This document shows, one piece after another, positions 25,680 through 35,082 of a stretch of 64,000 nucleotides of DNA. The DNA lies in NCBI GenBank assembly GCA_005808665.1, contig SYLG01000012.1:1-64000 (forward strand), in the 5' to 3' direction. The first letter of the stretch is position 1. Each line of letters starts with the position of its first letter. A model generated the notes under the pieces. The model did not search any database, was not told the DNA's origin, and was given only the letters and a program-made list of their open reading frames with translations. A program made the position numbers and the translations under genes. This DNA is from Planctomycetia bacterium (GTDB lineage Bacteria; Planctomycetota; Planctomycetia; Gemmatales; Gemmataceae).

Positions 25680-26540
25680 TTAATTCTTGGCGATGGGTAG
25701 CAAAGGCTCGAGCAACCCCAAAAAAATTCCTGCAACCAAGCCACCCGCATTGGCCCAATTGGTAACGGGCAAATCCTTTTGCACAATTCCCAAGGCAAAC
25801 CAAGCCATCAGAATCAGGATCGTGGCCCCACGGAGGTGAAATCCTTTCGAAGGAGCCCGCACCGTTTGCACCCAAACAAAGCCCAATAGGCCGTAAACGA
25901 CACCGGAAAGTCCCCCAAAAATTTGCCTTGGTCCAAGGCCCGCCTCGACAAAATTCGAACCGGCGGCCAGGATCAAAAACAGGCCTAGAAATTGCCAGCG
26001 GCCCAATTTTTTTTCCACCTGGCAACCCAAATCGTGAAACATCAACAGATTGAAAAGGAGGTGGATAAAGGTGAAATGGAGAAAAACAGGGGTAATGGCT
26101 CGCCATGGTTGGCTAAAATCAAACGCAAGGGGAAGGGCCTCCCCTTGGACCAATGGGCCAAATGTAATTCTCTTAAACAAATCGTCCCGGTCTTCACCAA
26201 ACCAGGTGAGGATAGTAACCGCTACCGCAGACGCCGCCAGAATAGCTGAGGTAGGCTGCCAGCTGGGGCGAGCTACAACCGGATTTTGGGGGTTGGCAAG
26301 AGAAAGGGATTGGGGTTTTTCCTCTTGAGTACGGACCGGACTTCGAAAATCTTCGTGGTCCGGATGAGAAACAAAGCGGTGCCAATCCACCCGGGCATCC
26401 TTTACTGCGGCCTCGTCGAACACCCAGACTGCAAATTGGTCCGCCTCGGGTCGGACAATGGCCCCTTTGCCTAGTTGGTCCAAATAACCAACAAATAATT
26501 CCGCTTTTTGGGGGTCGGCAGTGATCCCGATCAAACGCAT
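25680..26540 (-). CDS. Rhomboid-family (GlpG-like) intramembrane protease homologue; catalytic His position reads Asn
   Basis: GlpG-like N-terminal domain MRLIGITADPQKAELFVGYLDQ; TM2 HFTFIHLLFNLLMFHDLG; catalytic Ser GGLSGVVYGLLGFVW; final TM VTNWANAGGLVAGIFLG aligns with GlpG ANGAHIAGLAVG. Confidence 0.9.
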   Translation of the reverse strand: MRLIGITADPQKAELFVGYLDQLGKGAIVRPEADQFAVWVFDEAAVKDARVDWHRFVSHPDHEDFRSPVRTQEEKPQSLSLANPQNPVVARPSWQPTSAILAASAVAVTILTWFGEDRDDLFKRITFGPLVQGEALPLAFDFSQPWRAITPVFLHFTFIHLLFNLLMFHDLGCQVEKKLGRWQFLGLFLILAAGSNFVEAGLGPRQIFGGLSGVVYGLLGFVWVQTVRAPSKGFHLRGATILILMAWFALGIVQKDLPVTNWANAGGLVAGIFLGLLEPLLPIAKN

Positions 26541-26588
26541 GGAGGAAATCCGGAAAAAAACAGGTTAGGCTGGAGATCTCCTTATCAT

Positions 26589-27410
26589 ATGCTAAATGGG
26601 GACAAAGGCATGGATAAATTAACAGCAATAGGTTGCACTAGTTTGGGAAAAAGTGGGAAATTTGCCCTACCTCGCACCTCTCTCCCCCAAGGAAACAAGG
26701 AAGGGGCCCTCCAAAACCAGGCCATCCTGCCCCATCCTATTACCTCAAAAACAAAACGGGGGCAAAAAAAGAATCGGGTCCCCCAAATCCTGGACATCCT
26801 GAAAAAACTTTATCCCAATGCCAGGTGTGCCCTTGACCATGAAACTCCATTGCAATTGTTGGTGGCCACGATCCTCTCTGCCCAATGCACCGATGTTCGG
26901 GTCAACAAGGTGACGCCAAACCTGTTCAGGAAATATCCCGATGCCAAGGCATTTGCTTGTGCCAACCCCCTGGAATTGGAGTCGCTGATCCAATCTACGG
27001 GGTTTTTCCGAAACAAAGCTGCCAACATTATTGCCTGTTGCCTGGAATTGGTTAAGGTTCATGGGGGCCTGGTTCCAAAAACAATGGTGGCCCTTTTGCC
27101 CTTGGCCGGAGTTGGCCGAAAAACCGCCAATGTGGTATTGGGCAATGCCTTTGGAATTCCTGGCATTACCGTGGACACCCATGTGGGAAGGCTGAGTCGT
27201 CGCCTGGGGCTTACGGTTGCCATCAATCCTGTGCATGTGGAATCAGACTTGATGGAACAAATCCCCCAACCCCTTTGGACGATTTTTAGCCACAGGTTGA
27301 TTTACCATGGCCGACAGGTGTGTGATGCCCGAAAGCCCCGTTGTCCATCCTGTGCCCTCCTTGGAATTTGTCCCCAGTCGGGTGTGGTAAAAAAGGAATC
27401 GCCCGGATGA
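26589..27410 (+). CDS. nth: Endonuclease III (DNA glycosylase/AP lyase)
   Basis: HhH-GPD LLPLAGVGRKTANVVLGNAFGIPGITVDTHVGRLSRRLGL, ILSAQCTDVRVNKVTP, and Fe-S loop C-x6-C-x2-C-x5-C (CDARKPRCPSCALLGIC). Start uncertain. Confidence 0.93.
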   Translation: MLNGDKGMDKLTAIGCTSLGKSGKFALPRTSLPQGNKEGALQNQAILPHPITSKTKRGQKKNRVPQILDILKKLYPNARCALDHETPLQLLVATILSAQCTDVRVNKVTPNLFRKYPDAKAFACANPLELESLIQSTGFFRNKAANIIACCLELVKVHGGLVPKTMVALLPLAGVGRKTANVVLGNAFGIPGITVDTHVGRLSRRLGLTVAINPVHVESDLMEQIPQPLWTIFSHRLIYHGRQVCDARKPRCPSCALLGICPQSGVVKKESPG

Positions 27411-27524
27411 AAGAGGCACAATGGTGAAAAAACTCATAGTGATATAATCACAAAGCTAATTCTGGTCGGGATGCGGAGGTAAAGTTGGTGTGGCGAATCC
27501 ACAAAACCTGACAAAGGATCCAAA

Positions 27525-27953
27525 ATGTGTACTGCCGTGGCATGGGTGTTAATCGGGGGAATGCTTTTTTTCCAAGATCCCCAACCAATCAAATGGTACG
27601 CCACCCCTGCCAATATCGAGGAGGAGCCCAAACGCTATCTGGACCGCGATGTGCACCTGGCCGGTTCGGATTTAAGCTTGTTATTTCGGGCAATGGAATC
27701 CTTCGACGGGGAGAGGCGGTCCTACACGACCGCCCAAATCAATGGGCGGGGCCATGTAATCGGTCCCAACACCCAATTTGTGTTTTTGATTCCAGGCCAG
27801 TTACAGCGCAACCTATTATTGGCCCATCCCCAAAAATTGAGCATTCATGCCGATATTCGGATCCATGTTCGAAAAAGCACAATCCTTACCCGGGGTGGCC
27901 AAATCCATTATGTGGGAGAAATTATCTCGGTAGTAGAGGTTACTCCCAGATAA
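27525..27953 (+). CDS. Hypothetical small exported protein
   Basis: ORF with hydrophobic N-terminus (MCTAVAWVLIGGMLFF); no motif recognised with certainty. Confidence 0.6.
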   Translation: MCTAVAWVLIGGMLFFQDPQPIKWYATPANIEEEPKRYLDRDVHLAGSDLSLLFRAMESFDGERRSYTTAQINGRGHVIGPNTQFVFLIPGQLQRNLLLAHPQKLSIHADIRIHVRKSTILTRGGQIHYVGEIISVVEVTPR

Positions 27954-27963
27954 TCTGCCAAGG

Positions 27964-30900
27964 TTATTTTCGTTGGAGTAAAAACTCCAGGAGGTCTGCC
28001 ATTTCCTGTGGGGGGATGAGTTTTTCCACTCCGGAAGGCATTATCGAAACCGTTCCAGGTTTCATTTCCTCGATCTGGTCCCGGGGGATTCGTTCCACGG
28101 CAGCGGGGCCTAGGGCGATTCGGACCCCCTCTGGACCATCCCCCTGCAAAATGCCCGTGACAATCCGACCCGTTTTGGTAGCCACGACCACCGGCTCATA
28201 GCTTCTCACAAAACTGGAATTTGGGGCAAGGATCGATTCCAGAAGGTCTATTTTGGTCCGGATTTGACCTATACGGCTAAGGTCAGGCCCAGCGTCGCCC
28301 CCTACATAGCCAATTTTGTGACATCCTGAACATGCTCCCTTGGCACCGTTAAAAACAAGATGACCGCGGGCCGAATTACCATTGGGAAGCTGGGCAAAAT
28401 AGTCCGCAAGGCGTTTGGCTTCCTCCGCCCGATTGGGATCCCTTTTACTCAAAACCAGTTGGGCTTTATCGCGTACTTTGGGGGAGTGTCTTTCCAGCAA
28501 GGCCCTCGCCATGGCGGGAGCAATCGACTCGGCAATTCCAGGTTGGTTGAGGGCCTCGATAAGGACAAACCCAACATCGTCCCCCCTGTTCGCCGCAAAA
28601 AGGTCAAGTATTCTTCCCCTGTCGGCAGGGCTTCCCAACGGAAGTGCCTCAGCTATTTGTTTGAGTTGCAAAAGATCGAGCCTGCTCTTGAACAAGGCAG
28701 TCAAAGCATCCGACCTCTCCATGGTAGACCTTGTTTGGTGAAGGGCCGAAAGGACAACCGGAAAAGTCTCTTTGGTCAAAACACTGCCTTGGGGGAGGCT
28801 GGCAAGAGCCCGTAACCGAATCGGCAATGGCCGGGTGGAATCCCCGGCCAGGGTATCCAATTCGTGAATCCAGCTTTTGGGGAGCGTGCCCTGCCCGGAT
28901 TGGACAACCCCCAGGGCCAAGGCGTTTTCTTTATCCCTCATTGCATTCGCCACCGGTTCGATCCACCCATCGGGAACTTTTGCTAATCGAGCCGCTGCCA
29001 TAGTTGCGAGGGCCCTGTTTTTGAAAACCTTTTGGGAGGCCCAAAGCCCCAAGAGCTGGGCCACTTTGGGTGAACCCGCCAAATGGCCCAGGGTTTCCGG
29101 ATCAAGGAGTTCGGGTTCGTTCTCAATTGCCTTGGCCAATTGGGTTCCCCATTCGGGATGATGACCAATGATCCAAAGCGCCGTTGGCCGAAGGGAAGGT
29201 CCACCCTTTTGCAGGAGTTCCCAAACCGGTTCCGGCCCTTTAAGGTTGCCCGATTGGTCCAATGCCACCAGAACCATTGCCCTCGATACCGGTTGATATT
29301 TCGCACTATAATCAAGGGCAATGGTCGCCCTATTGGATTGGCCTTGTAAAAGGTGACTTAGGGTTTGGGTAAGGGCACGGGCCAATACTTCATCCCCTTG
29401 AACCATTTCCAAACGGTCAAGGAGTGGTTTCAAAGCATTGTTTGCCTTGGAACGGGCAATTCCTTCGGCACCGATTCGGCAAATCGTGGGATCAGGGCTT
29501 TGCAACGCCTGCAAAAAAAATGGGCCAGATTCCTTATCACCATTGGCAATCAATGCCTGGAGATGAACCAATTGCAGGTTACGAGATCCGTTATTGGCGA
29601 AAGACATCAAGGCCAAACCGGAATCGTTTTCACCTATCTGGCCCATTGCCCATATTGCCCGCATCCGTTGCCCTTCCGCCAGGTTTGGATTGCCCGCAAT
29701 GGCGGCCAAGGACTTTGTATCCTTCCGAAGGATCAACGCCTCAAGAGCCCTAAGGCCAACCATGGGTCGGCGATCTGCCACCAGAGGGACCAGGTCGGTA
29801 TTTGGGTTGTTCCAATCCATTCCAAGGCCTCTTGGGTCGGCTAAATCCTGGGCGGGAGGTCCTGTTTTACGAATGCGATAAATGGTTCCTTTGGATTCTT
29901 CCTTTACCATTTGCGAAGAAGGACAACAAAGCTTGTACCAACCACCTGTATCCACCACAAGAATGGAACCATCAGCGTCCTCAACCACATCGGTGGGATG
30001 AAAGTCCTTGTGGTCGGAAACGAGGAGGTCGGAAGAATCGGCGGATTGCCCTGCCCCTTTGGAGGTTAAGGCATGAAGGCTAACCTTTTTCAGATTGAAT
30101 TGACAACAAGCAAGACGATCCCTGAATGCATTGTCCGGATGTTGGAAAAAAGCCATTCCGCAGGGAGCTGCAGGTCCCATTTCCACAAGGGGCGTGGCAA
30201 GTCCGGGGCCGGTTCGGTGGTGTTTTTGATCCTGAATTGGGGCATGGTCCTTACCAAATACCATGCCTGGGGTTGCATGAATGATGCCATCCCGTAACCC
30301 AAGATGGGGATGGTGGACAAAGGTGCAGGAAACAAACAAATCCCCCAAAGGGGAAAAGGCAATGCCAACCGGATTGTCCATTCCCCCGGTCATGTGGACT
30401 CTAAGGTCACTACCATTGGGTCTTGCACTGAAAACATGGCTGGCTTTGGTGACAAAGGGTTTGCCCTCAATGGTGTGTTTTTGCTCAGCAAAAGCACCCT
30501 TGGTCCAGTAAATACGCCCATCAGGTCCAAGGGCCGGACCGTGAAGGTCATTCATGCAACCGGTTAGGGTTCCACCATCGTGAAAAAGGATTCGCTTGTC
30601 CGCAACGCCATCGTCGTTGGTATCAATCAGCCTCCAAATCTGCGGAGGGGTTCCCACCCAAACTTCCTCCCGAAAGGTCATGATCCCTTGGGGAAGCATC
30701 AGATTATCGGCAAAAATGTTTTTTTTGTCAAAAACACCATCACCATCGGAATCGACCAGTTGAAGGATGCGATGAGGTTTCTTTTGGGCTTGAATGGAGG
30801 CAGGTTCATTGGATCCGGAAGATTCGGTCACATAAAGCCTACCCTTTTTGTCGAAAGCAGCACTAATTGGCCGATCGACCAATCCCGGTTTCAGTGCATG

Positions 30901-31020
30901 GGAAATCTGATGGCCCTTGGCTACACCAAAGTGGTGGGGTCCAAGGTCCTGGGTAGGAGGTACAATCGGTTGTCCGGGTTGGCAAGAGGAGAGCCAAACT
31001 ATTAAAGGGAGTATATTCAT
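27964..31020 (-). CDS. PVC-type membrane-bound dehydrogenase with HEAT-like repeats and C-terminal c-type heme (CxxCH) domain
   Basis: N-terminal beta-propeller FDKKGRLYVTESSGSNEP...DGVFDKKNIFADNLMLPQGI; C-terminal GHLVFNGAKGACSGCHKIGYVGGDAGPDLSRIGQIRTKIDLLESILAPNSSFVRSYEP. Confidence 0.9.
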   Translation of the reverse strand: MNILPLIVWLSSCQPGQPIVPPTQDLGPHHFGVAKGHQISHALKPGLVDRPISAAFDKKGRLYVTESSGSNEPASIQAQKKPHRILQLVDSDGDGVFDKKNIFADNLMLPQGIMTFREEVWVGTPPQIWRLIDTNDDGVADKRILFHDGGTLTGCMNDLHGPALGPDGRIYWTKGAFAEQKHTIEGKPFVTKASHVFSARPNGSDLRVHMTGGMDNPVGIAFSPLGDLFVSCTFVHHPHLGLRDGIIHATPGMVFGKDHAPIQDQKHHRTGPGLATPLVEMGPAAPCGMAFFQHPDNAFRDRLACCQFNLKKVSLHALTSKGAGQSADSSDLLVSDHKDFHPTDVVEDADGSILVVDTGGWYKLCCPSSQMVKEESKGTIYRIRKTGPPAQDLADPRGLGMDWNNPNTDLVPLVADRRPMVGLRALEALILRKDTKSLAAIAGNPNLAEGQRMRAIWAMGQIGENDSGLALMSFANNGSRNLQLVHLQALIANGDKESGPFFLQALQSPDPTICRIGAEGIARSKANNALKPLLDRLEMVQGDEVLARALTQTLSHLLQGQSNRATIALDYSAKYQPVSRAMVLVALDQSGNLKGPEPVWELLQKGGPSLRPTALWIIGHHPEWGTQLAKAIENEPELLDPETLGHLAGSPKVAQLLGLWASQKVFKNRALATMAAARLAKVPDGWIEPVANAMRDKENALALGVVQSGQGTLPKSWIHELDTLAGDSTRPLPIRLRALASLPQGSVLTKETFPVVLSALHQTRSTMERSDALTALFKSRLDLLQLKQIAEALPLGSPADRGRILDLFAANRGDDVGFVLIEALNQPGIAESIAPAMARALLERHSPKVRDKAQLVLSKRDPNRAEEAKRLADYFAQLPNGNSARGHLVFNGAKGACSGCHKIGYVGGDAGPDLSRIGQIRTKIDLLESILAPNSSFVRSYEPVVVATKTGRIVTGILQGDGPEGVRIALGPAAVERIPRDQIEEMKPGTVSIMPSGVEKLIPPQEMADLLEFLLQRK

Positions 31021-31106
31021 CTATTATAGCCTTATCGTTAGCAGGAAGTACACTGTAAATCAGGAATCTTTGCGGGTGGTTTGAGGCCAGCTTTCAGCCA
31101 TCATTC

Positions 31107-32498
31107 CTAGGGCGTTTGATTCGGGTCGTTTGCCACTCGCTTGGCCGCCTTCATCAGGGTAATCCCCAGGATAATACCCAGTCCAAGGATAATTGCGCCA
31201 AACAAGGCTTTGGATTTCAAAGGCCACAAAAACTCTAGGGGGCTGCCCGTATTCCCGGTCTCCTCCTGGATTTCGCCCAATTGGGCATTTTGGGGTTTGA
31301 CCTTTTGAAGGAGCAACTTTCTGATGGAATCGGTGTCGAATACTGGTGATTTTGCATCGTTGTCACCATACTCAAGGTGATATTTTTCTCCGGGTTGGGC
31401 CAGGAAAACCAATTGAATGCGGGGAACCAGCAGTTTCAGGCCTTCTATTTCAAGCGGTGGACTATCCTTGTTGTCGATGACAAGCCGCCATGGGTCCGCC
31501 CTGGTTTCGGCTACATCCAATTTCAAGGACTGATTTTGATGCCCCTGAAAATCCAATCGGCTTAAAACTCCGGTGGCCTTGGATGCCCATCGATGCTCGA
31601 TCCCGGTTTGATACTGGGATTCCAAATGGACATCACGGCGAAAATTGGCCGAATGGGGAAGCAATTTCACCCCGGCAATGGGGTTATTTCCGGTAACAAA
31701 TTCCAAAACGGTTTGTTTGGTTTTGGAGTCTTCCAAGATTTTGAGCGACAAGGGAGGCATTTCATCCAAAATAGCAACCCCGGCCATTTGAACCTCTTCA
31801 GGAATTAGGAAATCCACCCGATCCACGCGGAAAGGCCGCCTGAGGATATTCAACTTTTCAAGGGGTGCGGTTCCGGCCTTCCGGCTGAGTTCAAGAAGTG
31901 TCGATTCCTGTTCAAGTGTCGGTTTCTGCACCACGATTTTGAATTGGGTGAAATCCTTTGGGTTGAAATTGATCCAATCCACCCGGTAATCGACTACGCT
32001 TTTGTAATCGCAAAGGTTGCCTTCCGCCAGGAGTTCTTCCTTGCCTGAATGGTCCAATCCTTTTACTGTTATCCTGTTTTCGAAGTCATAAAGTGGCGTA
32101 CGAATCCTAAGGCCATTGGGTGTGGGCATTTTGGAAGGAAGTGGAAATCGTTTCGAGTCGATCCGGAAGACGATTTGAAATCCACCTCCTTCGATAGGCA
32201 TTGCCGAAACGGTTTCGGAGGCGATTTCATTTCTTCTGGTGACGGATTGGGAATGGACTTGGCGCCATTCGAAATGGGATTGTACACCCCCCCTGGAATC
32301 CTTGATGCGAAGATCCCTGAATTGGGTTGCCGCCTTCAAAAATATGTCCTGATCCAGGGTAATCGCCACCAGACTTGTCTTGTCCGAATCGGCGAAATGA
32401 ATGGATCGGGAGCGAACGCCAAGAGTATCCCTTGCCCAGACAAAAGGAACAATGAACAAAACAAGGGTAAAAAAAAGGACCTTCCATTGAGGTTTCAT
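31107..32498 (-). CDS. DUF3999-family protein
   Basis: Exported N-terminus, C-terminal TM (LFGAIILGLGIILGITLM); adjacent by ATGA overlap to the DUF2339 gene, the usual DUF3999 neighbour. Confidence 0.75.
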   Translation of the reverse strand: MKPQWKVLFFTLVLFIVPFVWARDTLGVRSRSIHFADSDKTSLVAITLDQDIFLKAATQFRDLRIKDSRGGVQSHFEWRQVHSQSVTRRNEIASETVSAMPIEGGGFQIVFRIDSKRFPLPSKMPTPNGLRIRTPLYDFENRITVKGLDHSGKEELLAEGNLCDYKSVVDYRVDWINFNPKDFTQFKIVVQKPTLEQESTLLELSRKAGTAPLEKLNILRRPFRVDRVDFLIPEEVQMAGVAILDEMPPLSLKILEDSKTKQTVLEFVTGNNPIAGVKLLPHSANFRRDVHLESQYQTGIEHRWASKATGVLSRLDFQGHQNQSLKLDVAETRADPWRLVIDNKDSPPLEIEGLKLLVPRIQLVFLAQPGEKYHLEYGDNDAKSPVFDTDSIRKLLLQKVKPQNAQLGEIQEETGNTGSPLEFLWPLKSKALFGAIILGLGIILGITLMKAAKRVANDPNQTP

Positions 32499-35008
32499 AG
32501 TGAGGATCCTTCCTTGTCCTGGATTGCATTCTGGTATTTTAGATATAAAAACGATCCAATAAGAAGTAAAACTCCAAGAATGAGAAAGGCGATAATCCTG
32601 TAAAAAGCATCAAGTTCGGCAAGGTCGTTTACAAACACCTTGATCGCAACTATGGAAAACAAGGACAGACCGCCGTAGCGAACCAACCGTTCCCGGGTAC
32701 GGATTCCCCAAAGGACCATTCCCAGGGCGAAAAGGGTCCAAACAATGGAAATGGCACCTTCCTTCATGCCATCCATCGCCAAATAGTGGAAGAAGTTTCC
32801 CGTTTCGGTGGTGGTCAATACCAGGGTCAAAAGGACCCCTGCGGTTCCAAAGGCAGGCCAGGCTCTGGCAAAACCCAATCCGGTCAGGAACCAGCCTCCA
32901 AAACCAAACAGGCCCACAACCGCCGCAAAATCAAAGAACCTAAGGATTCCATCGCGAGGGGTCCAGATCGTTTGGTTTCCCAAACCGTCTGTTATGCCAA
33001 GGTCCCAAAAAAGCAATTTCACCCCAAGGACTCCTGCCAATATCGAAATCCCGGTTACCATGGCATGACGGCCTACCCAGAATTCTCCGGTGCAAAGGAC
33101 AAAGAACCCAAAAAGAACCATGAGCCAAGTCAACCCGGGAAGGCGCAGGGGCGACCAAAGGAACCCCAGGGTCTGATTGATTTCGAGGAAAAGGAACCCA
33201 AAAAGAAGCAGGGCTCCCCCTACCGCCAGAATACGAATGACGATGGTTCTGGTGATATACTCCTTTGCATCGTTTGAGGGATCCGGGATCGGGTTTTGGT
33301 CTTTACCATCTTTACTTAATAGCCAACCTGCGCCAAACAACGAGGCAATCGGAATGCCATACTGGACAAGCCGAATCAACAACTGTCCGAGGTAAACGGA
33401 AAGGGGCATGTCCTTGTCAAGCAGAAGGTTGGCACGGTTTCCCAAATCCACAAAAACATAACGGCCCAAAACCACAATTATCAAGAGGTAGGCAAGTTGT
33501 CTCAAAAACCGGCTTCCCAGTTGTTGGGAGATCCAAACCATAACCACCGCCTGGATCGCCCAACTGGAGGTGAGCCAAGTGGTGGTGAGAAATAAAGGCA
33601 TGGTAAGGGCAAGGAACGCCGAGGCCAACCCCAGGAACGATACCACCATGGGGCGATCGGCTATTTTCAAACGCAAGTAGATAACCGCATGGAGGGAGTA
33701 AAAGGAGGCCAAGGCCAGGCTAAGTGCGGCCGGACCATTTTCCTTTAACCAAATGTTGTAATCGCCTGTCGGCAGGTTGGATAGCATTTCATAACCCAAA
33801 AGAAATGAAATGGCCGCATTGGCATACAATCCACTGAGGTCAAGAAGGCTGGAAGCCTGTTTCGTCCGGAGGCTGTAAAGAAAGGGCATTGTTGAAAAGA
33901 GCAGGAAAAAACAACCTGCAAACGGAAGGGCGGCATAATAGCAATTGGGACCAAATTTCAATATGCTTGAGCTGAAAAGGAGGTAATGGCAAAGGAATGC
34001 AAGAAAATGGACCAGGGGCCATTTTCTGCCCGCACACACCCCAAGTATTCCAACGGCCAGGATCAGCATATAAGTGTGCAGGGTGGGCAAGCTCGGATTG
34101 TCGCTTTGTATCAAAACCGGGGTGCCATAGCCGCCCAATACTCCAAGGACGGCCACCAGAATCGAGGAAAAACCAATGGCGATGGAACCTGCCAAAACGG
34201 TAACCAATGCCATCAAGGCAAACGCCAGGGTCGGAGAAATCAAATGGTAAAAAGCCTGGGCCGCAAACACGCTAAAATAGAGGGTTATCAGTCCGCCACC
34301 CATGAGTCCCTGGCCAATGATTTGGTATTTGCGACCTAGTAACTGGGTGCCCCCGACAAGGAATCCCATTCCCACCGAGGCGGTCACCAGGACCCGGACC
34401 TCTTTGGAAATCAGATCTTGTTCAATGGAATATTTCACATAAAATCCCATACCCAACACCAGGATAAGGATGCCAATGCGCAGGAGCCATTGACTGGCTA
34501 CCGCAAATTCAAGGGAATCACCCTTGGCCAATTTCTCTTGTCCAAAGAGAATCCAGTTGCCTATTTTTTGAAGGGCTTCCTGGGCCGCTTTTTCGAATGC
34601 GGATGATTCCCGTTTGGCCGCAACCTTTGGACTTTGAAAAAGGGGTGCGACCGGGGAAATGAGGGAGGGAACATCAACCGGTTTTTCCGTTGGAGTGGGT
34701 GGCTTTCCGCTGATGGGACCTTCGAAATCAGAACCCTTGATCGCACCTTCAGGAACCCTGGGGATGAATTCTGAAACCGGTTGGGCGATGAAAGGGGGCG
34801 AATCTTTGGGCAATAGGCTGATTTGCGAAGGCTCGGGTTTGGGTTGGAGGGTTTGGCTTGGGGTTTTTTGGGCAACAAGCTTGCGCAGTGTCTCCTTTTG
34901 CGATGCCAAATCTTCCCGGATTTTGGATAGCAATATCATGGAGGCAATGGGATGGACAAACAACCAGATTAAAAGGACTAAACCAATAAGTAAAGCGATG
35001 GTATCCAT
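32495..35008 (-). CDS. DUF2339-family polytopic membrane protein
   Basis: Many TM helices; ASQWLLRIGILILVLGMGFYVKYSIEQDLISKEVRVLVTASVGMGFLVGG typical of DUF2339. Confidence 0.85.
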   Translation of the reverse strand: MDTIALLIGLVLLIWLFVHPIASMILLSKIREDLASQKETLRKLVAQKTPSQTLQPKPEPSQISLLPKDSPPFIAQPVSEFIPRVPEGAIKGSDFEGPISGKPPTPTEKPVDVPSLISPVAPLFQSPKVAAKRESSAFEKAAQEALQKIGNWILFGQEKLAKGDSLEFAVASQWLLRIGILILVLGMGFYVKYSIEQDLISKEVRVLVTASVGMGFLVGGTQLLGRKYQIIGQGLMGGGLITLYFSVFAAQAFYHLISPTLAFALMALVTVLAGSIAIGFSSILVAVLGVLGGYGTPVLIQSDNPSLPTLHTYMLILAVGILGVCAGRKWPLVHFLAFLCHYLLFSSSILKFGPNCYYAALPFAGCFFLLFSTMPFLYSLRTKQASSLLDLSGLYANAAISFLLGYEMLSNLPTGDYNIWLKENGPAALSLALASFYSLHAVIYLRLKIADRPMVVSFLGLASAFLALTMPLFLTTTWLTSSWAIQAVVMVWISQQLGSRFLRQLAYLLIIVVLGRYVFVDLGNRANLLLDKDMPLSVYLGQLLIRLVQYGIPIASLFGAGWLLSKDGKDQNPIPDPSNDAKEYITRTIVIRILAVGGALLLFGFLFLEINQTLGFLWSPLRLPGLTWLMVLFGFFVLCTGEFWVGRHAMVTGISILAGVLGVKLLFWDLGITDGLGNQTIWTPRDGILRFFDFAAVVGLFGFGGWFLTGLGFARAWPAFGTAGVLLTLVLTTTETGNFFHYLAMDGMKEGAISIVWTLFALGMVLWGIRTRERLVRYGGLSLFSIVAIKVFVNDLAELDAFYRIIAFLILGVLLLIGSFLYLKYQNAIQDKEGSSL

Positions 35009-35082
35009 GTTGGATTTCCCAATGGATGCGGGTTTAAGCTACTTTGGTTAGGATAGGCTTCCCAGGACAAACCGGGTTCCGA

